Origin: Chloroflexota bacterium
Lineage (GTDB): Bacteria > Chloroflexota > UBA6077 > SHYK01
Direction: 5' to 3'
DNA: 64,000 nucleotides
Assembly (NCBI GenBank): GCA_035652535.1
Contig: DASRDP010000104.1
Coordinates: forward strand, 41,280-105,279
The position numbers were made by a program, and so were the translations under genes. Under the pieces are notes generated by a model. It saw only the letters and a list, made by a program, of their open reading frames with translations. It was not told where the DNA came from and searched no databases. The first letter of the stretch is position 1. Each line of letters begins with the position of its first letter. Below are positions 42,162-51,593 of this stretch, piece by piece.

Positions 42162-42557
42162 ATGCGCGAGGAGTTCCCAGCACTGCTTCGTTCATTCCGT
42201 GAGAGAGCGGGCCGCTCCCGGAACAACCTCGCGCACGAAGTCGGCGTCGACCCGTCCTACTTGACGCGCATCGAGCACGGCGACCGCGAGCCGCCCCGGC
42301 TCCACATCGTCGAGGCGCTCGCGCGGGCGCTCCGGCTCTCCATCGCGGACCGGAATCGCCTTCTCGTGTCCGCGGGATACGCGCCCCTATCTGTCGTGCA
42401 GCTTGGCGCCTGGGACGATGCGCTCCAGGCCGTTGCGGACGTATTGACCGACATTCACCTGACGGCGGAAGAGCGAGAGCAGTTCCGGTCCGTGGTCCAG
42501 ATGATCTCCGCACGATGGCGCGGGGGATCACCGCTTACGCCCCAACTGGCGTCATAG
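42162..42557 (+). CDS. XRE-family transcriptional regulator
   Basis: 131 aa with GAGGAGG 5-6 nt before the ATG. An HTH_3 domain at about residues 5-64 ('SRNNLAHEVGVDPSYLTRIEHGDREPP') is followed by a helical tail ('WDDALQAVADVLTDIHLTAEERE') for dimerisation or ligand response. The -35 and half-site in its promoter and the palindrome at 41964 suggest that it controls itself. Downstream is the cell-wall cluster, separated by its own promoter region with TATAAT at 42611. Confidence 0.85.
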   Translation: MREEFPALLRSFRERAGRSRNNLAHEVGVDPSYLTRIEHGDREPPRLHIVEALARALRLSIADRNRLLVSAGYAPLSVVQLGAWDDALQAVADVLTDIHLTAEEREQFRSVVQMISARWRGGSPLTPQLAS

Positions 42558-42610
42558 CCGCTCATTCCCCTTCGCCCACCTCTCGCGCAACACTGGGGAA
42601 GCACGCTATC

Positions 42611-42616
42611 TATAAT
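42611..42616 (+). promoter_or_regulatory. -10 element of the fhaA cluster
   Basis: A perfect TATAAT, 50 nt before the ATG at 42666, which has GGAG 4 nt before it. The -35 region is not recognisable. Confidence 0.5.
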
Positions 42617-42665
42617 TTCCGAGAGGCTGCGCCTTGCTGCCCGTCACAGCGCACTCCGGAGAGCC

Positions 42666-43403
42666 ATGTCGTTGTTGTCAGCGATTGAGTCGCTGTTTGA
42701 GGGCATTTTCGAGGGAGGCATCCGGCGGCTGTTGCGCCCGCGCTTGCAGCCGGTGGAGATCTCCCGGGCGCTCGAGCGGGCCATGGTATCGAATACCACG
42801 GTCGGCCCAGGGTCTCTCCGCGTCCCCAACCGATTTCGGGCCGGCATCAATCCAGCGGACTTCCGCCGTCTTGGCCCGTTGCGCAATGCGATCGAGCGAG
42901 ACGCCGCGGCCTATCTCGAGCAGCGCGCGCTCCAATCCGGGCTTTGTCCGCTCGGCCCGATACGGGTTGCCCTTGCGTCCGACTCCAGCGTTGGGGTGAG
43001 TTTTGTGCGCTGCACCGCGGAGTTTGACGAATCCACCTCCGAGGCGGAACAGATCGAGCAAACGCGTCTCCTCGGACCGATTCGGCCGCCATCCCTCGCC
43101 GGTGGGTTTGTCCTCGTCGCGGAAGATGGACGCGAGCTTCGCGTCGGAGCGCGCCGGCTCAGCCTTGGGCGGGCCGCCGACAACGATTTCGTGATTCGAG
43201 ACGTTCGCGTGTCCCGCCACCACGCAACGATCGAGCCACACGGCGGAGGATGGATGGTCCGAGACCTTGGAAGCACCAATGGGACGTTCGTCGGCGGCCG
43301 ACGCGTGGCCCAAACAGAGATCAGCGCACCAACTGAGATCTCCCTGGGCGGCTGCAGGCTGGAGCCGCTGAGTCGCGCTCAGGACGTGGCCCGCCCGTTG
43401 TAA
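42666..43403 (+). CDS. fhaA: FhaA-type protein (DUF3662 plus FHA domain)
   Basis: 245 aa. An N-terminal DUF3662 domain (residues ~1-115, 'SLFEGIFEGGIRRLLRPRLQPVEISRALERAM') and a C-terminal FHA domain (about 155-230, 'LGRAADNDFVIRDVRVSRHH' and 'DLGSTNGTFVGG'). The FHA residues that hold phosphothreonine (GR, S-x-x-H, N-G-T) are all present. In actinobacteria FhaA tunes peptidoglycan synthesis after Ser/Thr kinase action. No kinase or phosphatase gene is in the window. First gene of fhaA-fhaB-ftsW/rodA-pbpA. Confidence 0.93.
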   Translation: MSLLSAIESLFEGIFEGGIRRLLRPRLQPVEISRALERAMVSNTTVGPGSLRVPNRFRAGINPADFRRLGPLRNAIERDAAAYLEQRALQSGLCPLGPIRVALASDSSVGVSFVRCTAEFDESTSEAEQIEQTRLLGPIRPPSLAGGFVLVAEDGRELRVGARRLSLGRAADNDFVIRDVRVSRHHATIEPHGGGWMVRDLGSTNGTFVGGRRVAQTEISAPTEISLGGCRLEPLSRAQDVARPL

Positions 43404-43431
43404 GGATGGGAATCGGCGGTGATCGTTCGTG

Positions 43432-43866
43432 ATGGTTTCGGACGACGCGCTGATCCTGGCGCTTCGGATGGCCGTCGTCGTCGTTCTCTACGCATTCCTC
43501 CTCACGCTGGTGGTGCTCACGCAGCGGGAGCTTTATCGCGAAGCGTCGGCGCGCTCGACCTCGGCGCCAGGTGCGCGTCTCGTCGTCGTTGAGCCCGGCG
43601 CCACCGCGCAAGCTCCGGGCCACACGATCCCGCTCGACGCCGTGACGCGCCTCGGCCGCTCCGCGGACAACACGATCGTCCTGGACGACGACTACGTCTC
43701 CGCGGCGCACGCCATCGTGCTGCTCCATGGCGGACGATGGTGGGTCCGAGACGCCGGAAGCACGAATGGAACGATCGTCAATGGCAGCCGAATCGATGGA
43801 GAAACGGCGCTGTCCGAGGGTGATACCCTTCAGATCGGTCAGGTCGTCTTTCGCCTTGCCAGCTAG
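43432..43866 (+). CDS. fhaB: FhaB-type membrane-anchored FHA protein
   Basis: 144 aa from the ATG at 43432; a GTG one codon earlier is also possible. One N-terminal membrane helix (about residues 8-30) and one FHA domain (about 65-140: 'RLGRSADNTIVLDDDYVS', 'SAAHAIV', 'DAGSTNGTIVNG'). It is the usual partner of FhaA and of the SEDS-PBP pair that follows. It would read phosphothreonine marks at the inner face of the membrane and feed into cell-wall synthesis. Confidence 0.92.
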   Translation: MVSDDALILALRMAVVVVLYAFLLTLVVLTQRELYREASARSTSAPGARLVVVEPGATAQAPGHTIPLDAVTRLGRSADNTIVLDDDYVSAAHAIVLLHGGRWWVRDAGSTNGTIVNGSRIDGETALSEGDTLQIGQVVFRLAS

Positions 43867-43956
43867 TCGCCGGCGCCCGCGTCGAACACAACACGGGCCG
43901 CGCCTGTCCCGCCGCAGGGCCGACGCAAGCGCGACGCCCAGAAGTACGGTGACGGG

Positions 43957-45240
43957 ATGGCGCTGATCCGCCGCCCGCTCGAGCTCGCACTGCTCGCATT
44001 TCCCGTGGCGCTGCTGGCGGCCGCCCTCGGGCTGATGGCGATCGTTCGCGGCGGCGAGGACCCGGGCAGCACCGTGCGCATCGTCGCCATTTTCGCTGCC
44101 GTGCTGATCGCATTCCATCTCACCATCGCCATCCGCCTCCCCCAAGCTGACCAGGAGCTGCTCCCCATCGTCGAGACCCTCGTGGCCCTCGGACTGATCG
44201 CGGTGGATCGACTCGTCCCAGGCCTGGCGCCGCGCCAACTCCTGTGGGTGGGGCTCGGTTCGACCGCGGCGACTGCGACGGCCGTCGGAATTCCCCGCAT
44301 TGATTGGCTCGGTCGATACCGGTATACGTGGCTGATGGGCGGGCTCCTCCTCCTCGCGCTCACCATCGTGTTTGGAATCGACCCGAATGGGAGCCAGACG
44401 CGCCTGTGGATCGGCGCGAACGGCCTCTATTTCCAGCCGTCGGAGATCACAAAGGTCGTGGCGGTCATCTTCTTCGCATCCTATCTCGCCGATAAGCGCG
44501 ATCTCATCACGCACGCACCAATTCGTATCGGGCGTCTCTCCCTTCCACCGCTCGCCTATCTTGGACCGTTGGTCCTCATGTGGGGATTGTCGCTCGTCCT
44601 GTTGGTTTGGCAACGGGATCTCGGCGTGGCGCTGCTCTTCTACCTCATCTTTCTTTTCTTGCTCTACGCCGCGACCGGCCGAACCTATGTCGGCGTGGGC
44701 ATCGCATTCCTTTGCGTTGGCGCTCTCGTGTCGCTGGCGCTATTCGACCATGTCCAGCTCCGCACGCGGATCTGGCTCGACCCGTGGCCGAGCGCGGCGG
44801 GTGATGCGTATCAGCTCGTCCAGGCGCTGACGGCCTATGCCGCGGGCGGTGTCCTCGGCGCTGGCCTCGGCTTCGGCTACCCGGAGTATGTGCCGGCCGT
44901 CCACACGGACTTCGTGCTCGCGGCATTGGGGGAAGAGCTGGGGCTGTTGGGAACGATTGCGATCGTCGGCCTCTACGTCGCCCTCGTCTTTCGCGCGTTT
45001 CGCATCGCGCTGCGCGCCACGAGCGATTTCGCCATGTTGTTCGCAGCCGGCCTGGGGACCGTGCTGGGCGTTCAGGCGCTCATCATCATGGCCGGGAACC
45101 TGCGGCTCATGCCGATCACCGGCATCACGCTCCCGTTTCTCAGCTATGGAGGAAGCTCGATCCTCGCCAACTTCGTGATGGTCGGGCTCCTCCTTCGGAT
45201 CTCGGCCGAATCGCCTTCCGACGGCGGGTCCGGTGGCTGA
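43957..45240 (+). CDS. SEDS peptidoglycan glycosyltransferase (FtsW/RodA)
   Basis: 427 aa with about 10 membrane helices. SEDS signatures: 'FFASYLADKRDLI', 'VLLVWQRDLGVALLFYLIFLF', 'AVHTDFVLAALGEELGLLGT' and 'ITGITLPFLSYGGSSILANF'. It polymerises lipid II glycan strands. FtsW and RodA cannot be parted safely; the FhaA/FhaB/PbpA context favours the RodA-like elongation enzyme of actinobacterial type clusters. It overlaps pbpA by 8 bp, as SEDS and PBP partners often do. Confidence 0.93.
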   Translation: MALIRRPLELALLAFPVALLAAALGLMAIVRGGEDPGSTVRIVAIFAAVLIAFHLTIAIRLPQADQELLPIVETLVALGLIAVDRLVPGLAPRQLLWVGLGSTAATATAVGIPRIDWLGRYRYTWLMGGLLLLALTIVFGIDPNGSQTRLWIGANGLYFQPSEITKVVAVIFFASYLADKRDLITHAPIRIGRLSLPPLAYLGPLVLMWGLSLVLLVWQRDLGVALLFYLIFLFLLYAATGRTYVGVGIAFLCVGALVSLALFDHVQLRTRIWLDPWPSAAGDAYQLVQALTAYAAGGVLGAGLGFGYPEYVPAVHTDFVLAALGEELGLLGTIAIVGLYVALVFRAFRIALRATSDFAMLFAAGLGTVLGVQALIIMAGNLRLMPITGITLPFLSYGGSSILANFVMVGLLLRISAESPSDGGSGG

Positions 45241-46711
45241 CCGGATCCGCCGGGTGTCCCTTATCCTGAGCGCAGGGTTCCTGCTCGTCGCCGGCGCGCT
45301 CGGCTACTGGCAGGTCATCGGCGCCAATCGTGTGCTGGACCGTCCGACGAACCCCCGGACCGTCGAGGAGGAGCGGCGCATCCTCCGTGGCCGAATCCTG
45401 GATCGCAACGGCGAAGTCCTCGCTTCGTCCGAGCGCGCGGGCGAGCTGGCCCATCGCGCATATGCGTATCCGCCTCTGGCAGATGTCGTGGGGTACTGGA
45501 GCATCCAGCATGGAAAGAGTGGCATCGAAGAGGCGTTTGACTCCTTCCTGCGCGGTGAGCGATCGACCAACCCAGCCGCGGAGATTCGCAACAAGCTCTT
45601 CCCGGTTGATCGGCACGGCGCCGACGTTCGCCTGACGCTCGACCTCCAGCTCCAGAAGGTCGCCGATGACGCGCTCGGGGGTTCGCCCGGGGCGGCAGCC
45701 GTCGTCGACGTTTCGACCGGCGAGGTGCTCGCCCTCGCCAGCCATCCGTATTTCGATCCCAACACCCTCGACGAGGATTGGGAGCGGCTGGCGAACGACC
45801 GGGGCGAGCCATTTGTCAGCCGGGCGATCAATGGTCAGTACGTCCCGGGATCGATCTTTAAGCTCGTGACGGCGAGCGCCGCGCTGGATTCAGGAATCGC
45901 AACTGCTGGAATGGAGCACCACCACGAGGCGGATTTGATCGTCGACGGTCTACGCATCCGGAATACCAATCACCCCCAGCTCACGGACCTGACATTCGCA
46001 GAGGAGTTCGCGTGGTCGTGCAACGTGTTCTTCGCCTACACGGGCCTCTCGCTGGGAGGGTCTTCGCTGATCGACTACTCGCCCCTCGCTTCGCGCGAGC
46101 CGTACACGTGGCCTGCTGGACCCGTCGATGCCAGCGAGGCGCGCCTTCGGGAATATGCTCGGCGCTATGGCATCGGCCAGGCCGTCCCATTCGACCTTCC
46201 GACCTCGGCCGGCCTGATCTCCAAGGCCGATCACATGACGCGGGCGCAGCTGGCCAGCACGGCATTCGGCCAGGGGGATCTCCTGGTGAGCCCGCTCCAG
46301 ATGGCCCTCGTCGCCGCGACGGTCGACAACGGCGGCGTAATGCCGGCTCCGTACATCGTGGCCAGCGTCGAGGATGGAAAAACTGTGGAACGGATCCACC
46401 AACCTGGTGCCGGGGGCCATCGGGTCATTAGCGAGAGCGCGGCGGCCGAGCTGAACGCGATGATGGAGCTGAGCGTCGATACGGCATATGCGCAGCCGGC
46501 GAGGATCCCCGGCGTCCGCGTCGGCGGCAAGACCGGAACGGCGGAAGTGAGCACGTCCGAGACCCCGCACTCCTGGTTCGTGGGCTACGCACCAGCCGAT
46601 CGTCCCGGCGTCGCGGTCGCGGTGATCATGGAAAACCGCGGGTCCGGGACCACTTTTGCCACGCCGGCGGCCCGGAAGATTCTGAAGGCGGCGCTCGACA
46701 TGGGCTACTGA
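45233..46711 (+). CDS. pbpA: Class B penicillin-binding protein (PbpA-like transpeptidase)
   Basis: 492 aa, GTG start in the ftsW overlap. One N-terminal membrane helix (about 8-28), a short pedestal ('GRILDRNGEVLA'), then the transpeptidase domain with the three motifs: 'YVPGSIFKLVTA' (SxxK), 'WSCNVFFAY' (SxN) and 'GGKTGTAE' (KTG). It cross-links peptidoglycan with its SEDS partner. The size and the short pedestal match actinobacterial/Chloroflexi PbpA. Last gene of the cluster. Confidence 0.95.
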   Translation: MADRIRRVSLILSAGFLLVAGALGYWQVIGANRVLDRPTNPRTVEEERRILRGRILDRNGEVLASSERAGELAHRAYAYPPLADVVGYWSIQHGKSGIEEAFDSFLRGERSTNPAAEIRNKLFPVDRHGADVRLTLDLQLQKVADDALGGSPGAAAVVDVSTGEVLALASHPYFDPNTLDEDWERLANDRGEPFVSRAINGQYVPGSIFKLVTASAALDSGIATAGMEHHHEADLIVDGLRIRNTNHPQLTDLTFAEEFAWSCNVFFAYTGLSLGGSSLIDYSPLASREPYTWPAGPVDASEARLREYARRYGIGQAVPFDLPTSAGLISKADHMTRAQLASTAFGQGDLLVSPLQMALVAATVDNGGVMPAPYIVASVEDGKTVERIHQPGAGGHRVISESAAAELNAMMELSVDTAYAQPARIPGVRVGGKTGTAEVSTSETPHSWFVGYAPADRPGVAVAVIMENRGSGTTFATPAARKILKAALDMGY

Positions 46712-46792
46712 CGCTCGCGCGGACAACGGGCGCACCCGCCCGCGTCTCGGCGCTCCGCTGGCTCGGTCGCGGCAGGGGTGCGTGGGAGGCTG

Positions 46793-46801
46793 TGTTATGA
46801 T
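46793..46801 (+). promoter_or_regulatory. Extended -10 promoter
   Basis: TGTTATGAT (TG at 46793-46794, -10 at 46796-46801) would start transcription near 46808, 19 nt before the ATG at 46827. It argues against the ATG at 46797. Confidence 0.5.
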
Positions 46802-46826
46802 TACCCCGAATACCGGGGGGTCAACG

Positions 46827-47381
46827 ATGGACACAAGTGAGGAGTTCGCAGAAGGCGCCGCCGATCTGCCCGATGCGATGCCCGAGCGGTGGGAGACGGC
46901 TATCGAGGACCTGGCGCAGGCGATCGCGCTGGGGCTCGACCGGGCGCAAGACCTCGCCGACGCCATCAACGACCTGATCCGCACGCGGCCGGCTGTTGCA
47001 AAAGCCGTTGGCGCGGCTGCGGTTGGCGCGGTAGCCGGCGTGATGATCGCGAACCTGACGGCCCGGAAGCCGAAGCCGCCTAGCGCCCAGACCCTTCGCG
47101 AATCCGCGCGTCAGGCCTCCGCTTCGCTCGTCGATCAAGCGATCCTGATCGCGCGCGATGCGGCAGAGCGCATGGCGCGGCGCATCCCAGCGAAGGGTGA
47201 AGCGCTCGGGCGCAGCGTATCCGGCGACGGCGCCGTCAAGCGAAAGGGACGCCTCGTCGACGTCAGTCGGGCCCGGTACGCGGCTCAGCTCGTTCCTCTG
47301 GCGTTCGCGCTCCTCAAGAATCCCATCGTCCGCGAGTATCTCGCCCGCGCGGCCATGGCCAGCACTCGGCGCCGCAAATAG
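46827..47381 (+). CDS. Hypothetical protein with one glycine/alanine-rich hydrophobic helix
   Basis: 184 aa from the ATG at 46827 behind a GGGGGG tract. An acidic N-terminal third is predicted helical ('WETAIEDLAQAIALGLDRAQD'), then 'VAKAVGAAAVGAVAGVMIAN' (about residues 66-85) is a likely membrane segment, followed by a basic Ala/Arg-rich tail. The pattern recalls DUF883/YtxH-like proteins that anchor to the membrane. No named family. It lies between pbpA and the helicase gene and has its own promoter. Confidence 0.7.
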   Translation: MDTSEEFAEGAADLPDAMPERWETAIEDLAQAIALGLDRAQDLADAINDLIRTRPAVAKAVGAAAVGAVAGVMIANLTARKPKPPSAQTLRESARQASASLVDQAILIARDAAERMARRIPAKGEALGRSVSGDGAVKRKGRLVDVSRARYAAQLVPLAFALLKNPIVREYLARAAMASTRRRK

Positions 47382-47466
47382 CCGCGCTTTCCCGTCTTCG
47401 CCCTGGTCCCAGCCGTGTACCGCCGGCCCCAGCGCTCGGTCTCCTGAGCTAGAAAGGGCCAATGCA

Positions 47467-50331
47467 TTGGCCGAACAGGAATATGTCGCGCTCGACCTCG
47501 AACTGATCGAGCCGAATTCGCCGCGCTCTCGCGTGATCGAGATCGCGGCCGTGCGATTTACCGAGCGCGCCGTCCTTGAAGAATGGTCAACCCTGGTCAA
47601 TCCCTCCGCGTCGCTGCCGTACACCATCCGCCAGCTCACCGGAATCGACGACCGCGAGCTGACAGCCGCCCCTTCGCTGGATTCGATCGCGGAGCGGCTG
47701 CGCGCTTTCGTCGGGCGAACGTCAATCGTCGGGCAGAGCGTCGAGATCGACGTTGCGCACCTGGCACGCCAGGGGATCGCGCTGGATGCGCCGATCCTCG
47801 ACACGTTCGAGCTTGCATCCCTCCTCCTGCCCGGCCTCCCGTCGTACGAGCTAACCGCCATCGCGCGGGCGCTCGGCCTTCCGTCTGGCGGCGCCCACCG
47901 GGCGCTGGCGGACGCGCATCGAGCGCGAGAGGTGTTTCTGGCCCTGCTCGATCGGATCCGGTCTCTGGACATCGAGATCCTCATGCACATCGATCGCCTC
48001 ACGCTCGGCTTCGACTGGGCGTACCGAGATCTCTTCGTCGAAGCGGGGCGGGAACGGCGCCGCCAGCTCGTGAGCAGCGCGCTCTCCGGCGATATTCTGA
48101 ATCCGGTCGATCTCGGCCTATCGCGGCTCCTCGCGCCACCGACGACGCGCGAAGAGCCGCTTACGCCTCATGCACGGCGTCGGCGCGTCGATCCGGAGGT
48201 CCTCGCCGCGGAGATGAGCGCAGGCGGGCGCGTCGCCCGGACACTGGCAGGATACGAGGAGCGCCCCGAGCAGCTCGCCATGCTGCGAGCCGTCGCGCAC
48301 GCGTTCAACGAGGAGAAGCACCTCATTACCGAGGCGGGAACCGGGACCGGCAAATCTCTCGCCTACCTTCTGCCGGCGCTCGCGTATGCCTCCGCGAACA
48401 ATGACCGCGTTGTCGTCTCCACCAACACCATCAATCTCCAGGACCAGCTCTCTGAAAAGGACGCCCCAGGGCTTCTCTCCGCGATGGACTACCGGGCGCG
48501 GGTGGCGGTCTTGAAGGGGCGCGCGAACTATCTGTGCCTGCAACGATGGTTGTCGCTGCTCCGGTCTGAAGCGGTCTCGCGCGTCGAAGCGGGACTGCTC
48601 GTGAAGACGCTGCTCTGGATCACTCAGACCGAAACTGGGGATCGCGGCGAGCTGCGGCTGACGCCGGACGAAGAGGTCGCATGGGGGCGGATATGTTCTC
48701 AGTCTGAGTCATGCTCGTCCCTCACGTGTCGCTATCATCGGGACGGCGTCTGCTTCATCAGCCGCGCTCGGCGGGCAGCAGAGGCGAGCCACGTCGTCAT
48801 CGTGAATCACGCGCTCTTGCTCTCGGATCTCACCACGAATAGCCGCGTGGTACCCGACCACACCCGACTCGTGATCGATGAAGCGCACCACCTCGAGGAC
48901 GAAGCGACGCGGCAGCTCGGTTTTTCCATCTATCCGCGCACCTGCAGCGCGCCCCTCGAAGCGCTCATCCCCGCATCCGGCCGCGACGGGGTGGGCCACC
49001 TGGACGCGGCGATGGCCCTGCTCCGGTCTGGCGGGCTGGCGCCAAAGCGGCTCCAACAGCTCGATGAGGCCACCACGGACATCCGCGCGCACGCCGTTGC
49101 CGCGCTAGGGTTCGTCTCCCAGCTTTTCGAGGCGACGCGCGATTTTCTCACTTCAGCCGGGTCCCAGTGGGAGCCCGTGCGAACGATTCGCCTGACGCCC
49201 GTCTCGCGGAGGGGAAACGGCTGGGACGCGATTGAGGTGGCCTGCGACGGCCTGTGCGCGCATTTCGATGCGATTGAGGTGGCCCTGGAACCGATTCTGG
49301 AAGACCTTTCCGACGCCGCCAAGGAAGGGAGCCAGGCCGTGTCGGACGTGCTCGCGGAGCTGCTCGCCATTCGGTCGCAGATGGACGCAGTGGTGCCACA
49401 GCTGCGCGCCATCGTGACTCGACCCGCGCCCGACACGGTGTGCTGGCTGACGCAACCCCAGGCGCAGGGTGGGACGGACAGTGGGGGCGCCCAGTCGGCC
49501 GGACCTCCAAGCCTGAACCTCGCGCCCCTCGACGTGGCGCCCCAGTTGAGGGCGGCGTTTCTGGACTCCAAGTCCACGACGATCTTCACCTCGGCGACTC
49601 TTACGACCGAGGGCTCCTTCGAGTTCATCCGCGAACGGCTGGGCGCGGCGGAGGTGGAGGAGTTGGCGCTCGGGTCCCCGTTCGATTACCAGCGGGCGGC
49701 CATGCTCATCGTGCCGGACGACGTGCCAGAGCCGAACCAGCCGGGCTACGCGCGAAAGTGTGCGGACGTCGTCGCGGACGTGGCAGAGGCGCTCGGCGGA
49801 AAAACAATGGCGCTCTTCACGTCGCATGCGCAGCTCCGAACGACGCACGACGCCATTCGCGATCGGATCGACCGGGCGCAGATCGCGCTGATGGGGCAGG
49901 GGGTGGACGGATCGCGCACACGGCTGTTGCAGCGATTCAAGGCGACAGAGCGCGCGCTGCTCCTTGGCACCGCGTCATTCTGGGAGGGTGTGGACGTGGT
50001 CGGCGAGGCGCTATCCGCCCTCATCATCGCGCGCCTGCCCTTCGCCGTACCAACAGATCCGGTGTTCGCGGCGCGCAGCGAGTTGTTCGACGACCCGTTC
50101 CGTCAATTTGCCCTCCCACACGCGATCCTTCGCTTCAAGCAGGGATTCGGTCGCCTCATTCGGAGCGCCACGGACCGCGGAGTCGTGGTTGTGCTGGACC
50201 GCCGCGTGCTCTCGAAATCCTACGGCCAGGCATTCCTCAGCTCGCTCCCGACCTGCACCATTCGCCGGGCGCCGGCTGGGGCGGCCGGCACCCTCGCGCG
50301 CGAATGGCTGGAGAACGCGCCCGCTCCATAG
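47467..50331 (+). CDS. dinG: DinG-family helicase with N-terminal DEDD exonuclease domain
   Basis: 954 aa from a TTG at 47467; the open frame reaches 47158 but that part overlaps the previous gene. The N-terminal DnaQ-like domain (residues ~5-165) keeps the D-x-E pair in 'ALDLELIE' and the later 'GQSVEIDVAHL' and 'AHRALADAHRARE'. The XPD/DinG helicase follows: 'EAGTGTGKSLAYLLPAL' (Walker A, about 290), four cysteines at about 410-430 ('CSQSESCSSLTC', 'GVCF') for a 4Fe-4S cluster, and 'VIDEAHHLED' (DEAH, about 470). It would unwind 5' tails and trim DNA ends. The fusion is known from Firmicutes DinG. Confidence 0.93.
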   Translation: MAEQEYVALDLELIEPNSPRSRVIEIAAVRFTERAVLEEWSTLVNPSASLPYTIRQLTGIDDRELTAAPSLDSIAERLRAFVGRTSIVGQSVEIDVAHLARQGIALDAPILDTFELASLLLPGLPSYELTAIARALGLPSGGAHRALADAHRAREVFLALLDRIRSLDIEILMHIDRLTLGFDWAYRDLFVEAGRERRRQLVSSALSGDILNPVDLGLSRLLAPPTTREEPLTPHARRRRVDPEVLAAEMSAGGRVARTLAGYEERPEQLAMLRAVAHAFNEEKHLITEAGTGTGKSLAYLLPALAYASANNDRVVVSTNTINLQDQLSEKDAPGLLSAMDYRARVAVLKGRANYLCLQRWLSLLRSEAVSRVEAGLLVKTLLWITQTETGDRGELRLTPDEEVAWGRICSQSESCSSLTCRYHRDGVCFISRARRAAEASHVVIVNHALLLSDLTTNSRVVPDHTRLVIDEAHHLEDEATRQLGFSIYPRTCSAPLEALIPASGRDGVGHLDAAMALLRSGGLAPKRLQQLDEATTDIRAHAVAALGFVSQLFEATRDFLTSAGSQWEPVRTIRLTPVSRRGNGWDAIEVACDGLCAHFDAIEVALEPILEDLSDAAKEGSQAVSDVLAELLAIRSQMDAVVPQLRAIVTRPAPDTVCWLTQPQAQGGTDSGGAQSAGPPSLNLAPLDVAPQLRAAFLDSKSTTIFTSATLTTEGSFEFIRERLGAAEVEELALGSPFDYQRAAMLIVPDDVPEPNQPGYARKCADVVADVAEALGGKTMALFTSHAQLRTTHDAIRDRIDRAQIALMGQGVDGSRTRLLQRFKATERALLLGTASFWEGVDVVGEALSALIIARLPFAVPTDPVFAARSELFDDPFRQFALPHAILRFKQGFGRLIRSATDRGVVVVLDRRVLSKSYGQAFLSSLPTCTIRRAPAGAAGTLAREWLENAPAP

Positions 50332-50343
50332 CGACCGGGCCCA

Positions 50344-51543
50344 TCACTCCGCTGGGCACAGCTCCTGGACGCCGTTCAACCGTTGCAGCCTCGGAGGCTC
50401 GCCACCTTCGCGATAGACGCGCGCGACGCGCCCGCCGATATTGGTGAGCGCAACGTGTGGAATCGTGCCCGCCTGATCCGCAAAATGATTCAACCCGATC
50501 ACCCGTTGGCCATCCGCGCCGAAAAACGTCGCGACGTCTCCCTCGGCCGCGCCGGGAATGTCCGTGATGTCAACGACTGTCTGGTCCATCGACACGCGAC
50601 CGATGATGGGCGCGACCTGTCCCCGCACGAGCGCTTCGCCGACGTTCGAGAGGCGGCGGTCGATACCGTCTGCGTAGCCCGCCGACACGAGCGCCACCCG
50701 CGTCGGCCGCGGGGCGTGCCAGGTCTGCCCGTACCCGACGCCTTCGCCGCGAGCGAGGCAGGTGACCCGCGCAACTCGGGCGCGCAGCGAGACCGCCGGT
50801 TGAAGATCGAAGCCATCCGGAACGTTGCCGTTGGGGCTGACCCCGTAGAGCAAGAGGCCGGTGCGCACCAGTCCGAAATGGGCATCGGGCAGAGCCATCG
50901 TCGCAGCGCTGTTGCAGGCGTGCCGGATCGGGAACTCGTACCCTGCACGCGCCAGGTCCGCAACGACGCGATTGAAGCGGTCGAGCTGATCGTACGTGTA
51001 GGAGAGATCGGTCTCGTCGGCGCTGGCGAAGTGGGTGTAGATCGCCTGGACGTCCAGTCCATCGCTCGACGCCAATTCGCGCGCGAGATCGAGGGCCCGT
51101 TCCGGATCGACACCAAACCGATGGAGTCCGGTGTCCACCTTCACATGAACCGTCGCGGATCTCGCATGTCTTCGCGCGGCCCGATCGAGCGCGCGGATCA
51201 GATCGATCGTATCGACGGTTACGGTGAGATCGTAGCGAACCGCCACATCGGCTTCGGCCGGCTCCGTTCGGGTCAGGACCAGGATCGGAGCGTCGAGCCC
51301 CGCCCGCCGCAGCTCGACGCCTTCGTGCACGCGGGCGACCGCCAGCCACTTCGCCCCGGCGCGCAGTACCGCGCGGGCGACTTCGACCGCCCCGGCTCCA
51401 TATCCATGGGCCTTGACCACGGCGGCAACGTCGGTACCGGGCCGGACCCATCGGCGAATCTGACGGACGTTCCGTTGAATCGCATCGAGGTCGACGTCGA
51501 GCCAGCACGACAATGTGCGGGTCGGGTCGGGTACATCCGGCAT
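50344..51543 (-). CDS. alr: Alanine racemase
   Basis: 399 aa from the ATG at 51543. PLP-dependent fold III. PLP lysine in 'AAVVKAHGYGAG' (K44), 'GLHRFGV', 'YTHFASADE', 'RTGLLLYGVSP', the opposite catalytic Tyr in 'LVSAGYADGIDR' and 'GRVSMDQTVVDIT'. It makes D-alanine for peptidoglycan. A perfect TATAAT (51555-51550, minus strand) ends 6 nt before the ATG, so the transcript probably has no leader. Divergent from proS. Confidence 0.95.
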   Translation of the reverse strand: MPDVPDPTRTLSCWLDVDLDAIQRNVRQIRRWVRPGTDVAAVVKAHGYGAGAVEVARAVLRAGAKWLAVARVHEGVELRRAGLDAPILVLTRTEPAEADVAVRYDLTVTVDTIDLIRALDRAARRHARSATVHVKVDTGLHRFGVDPERALDLARELASSDGLDVQAIYTHFASADETDLSYTYDQLDRFNRVVADLARAGYEFPIRHACNSAATMALPDAHFGLVRTGLLLYGVSPNGNVPDGFDLQPAVSLRARVARVTCLARGEGVGYGQTWHAPRPTRVALVSAGYADGIDRRLSNVGEALVRGQVAPIIGRVSMDQTVVDITDIPGAAEGDVATFFGADGQRVIGLNHFADQAGTIPHVALTNIGGRVARVYREGGEPPRLQRLNGVQELCPAE

Positions 51544-51549
51544 CACCCC

Positions 51550-51555
51550 ATTATA
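51550..51555 (-). promoter_or_regulatory. -10 element of the probable leaderless alr promoter
   Basis: TATAAT followed by GGGGTG and ATG on the minus strand. Transcription would start on the start codon itself. A G-rich run is present but touches the ATG, too close for ribosome binding. Confidence 0.5.
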
Positions 51556-51587
51556 GGCTGCGTTTGCCCGCCTTCCGGCGCCACGCA

Positions 51588-51593
51588 TACAAT
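51588..51593 (+). promoter_or_regulatory. -10 element of the proS promoter
   Basis: TACAAT, with transcription expected near 51600 and a short leader to the TTG at 51619. It lies 33 bp from the divergent alr -10, so the two promoters are back to back. Confidence 0.4.
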
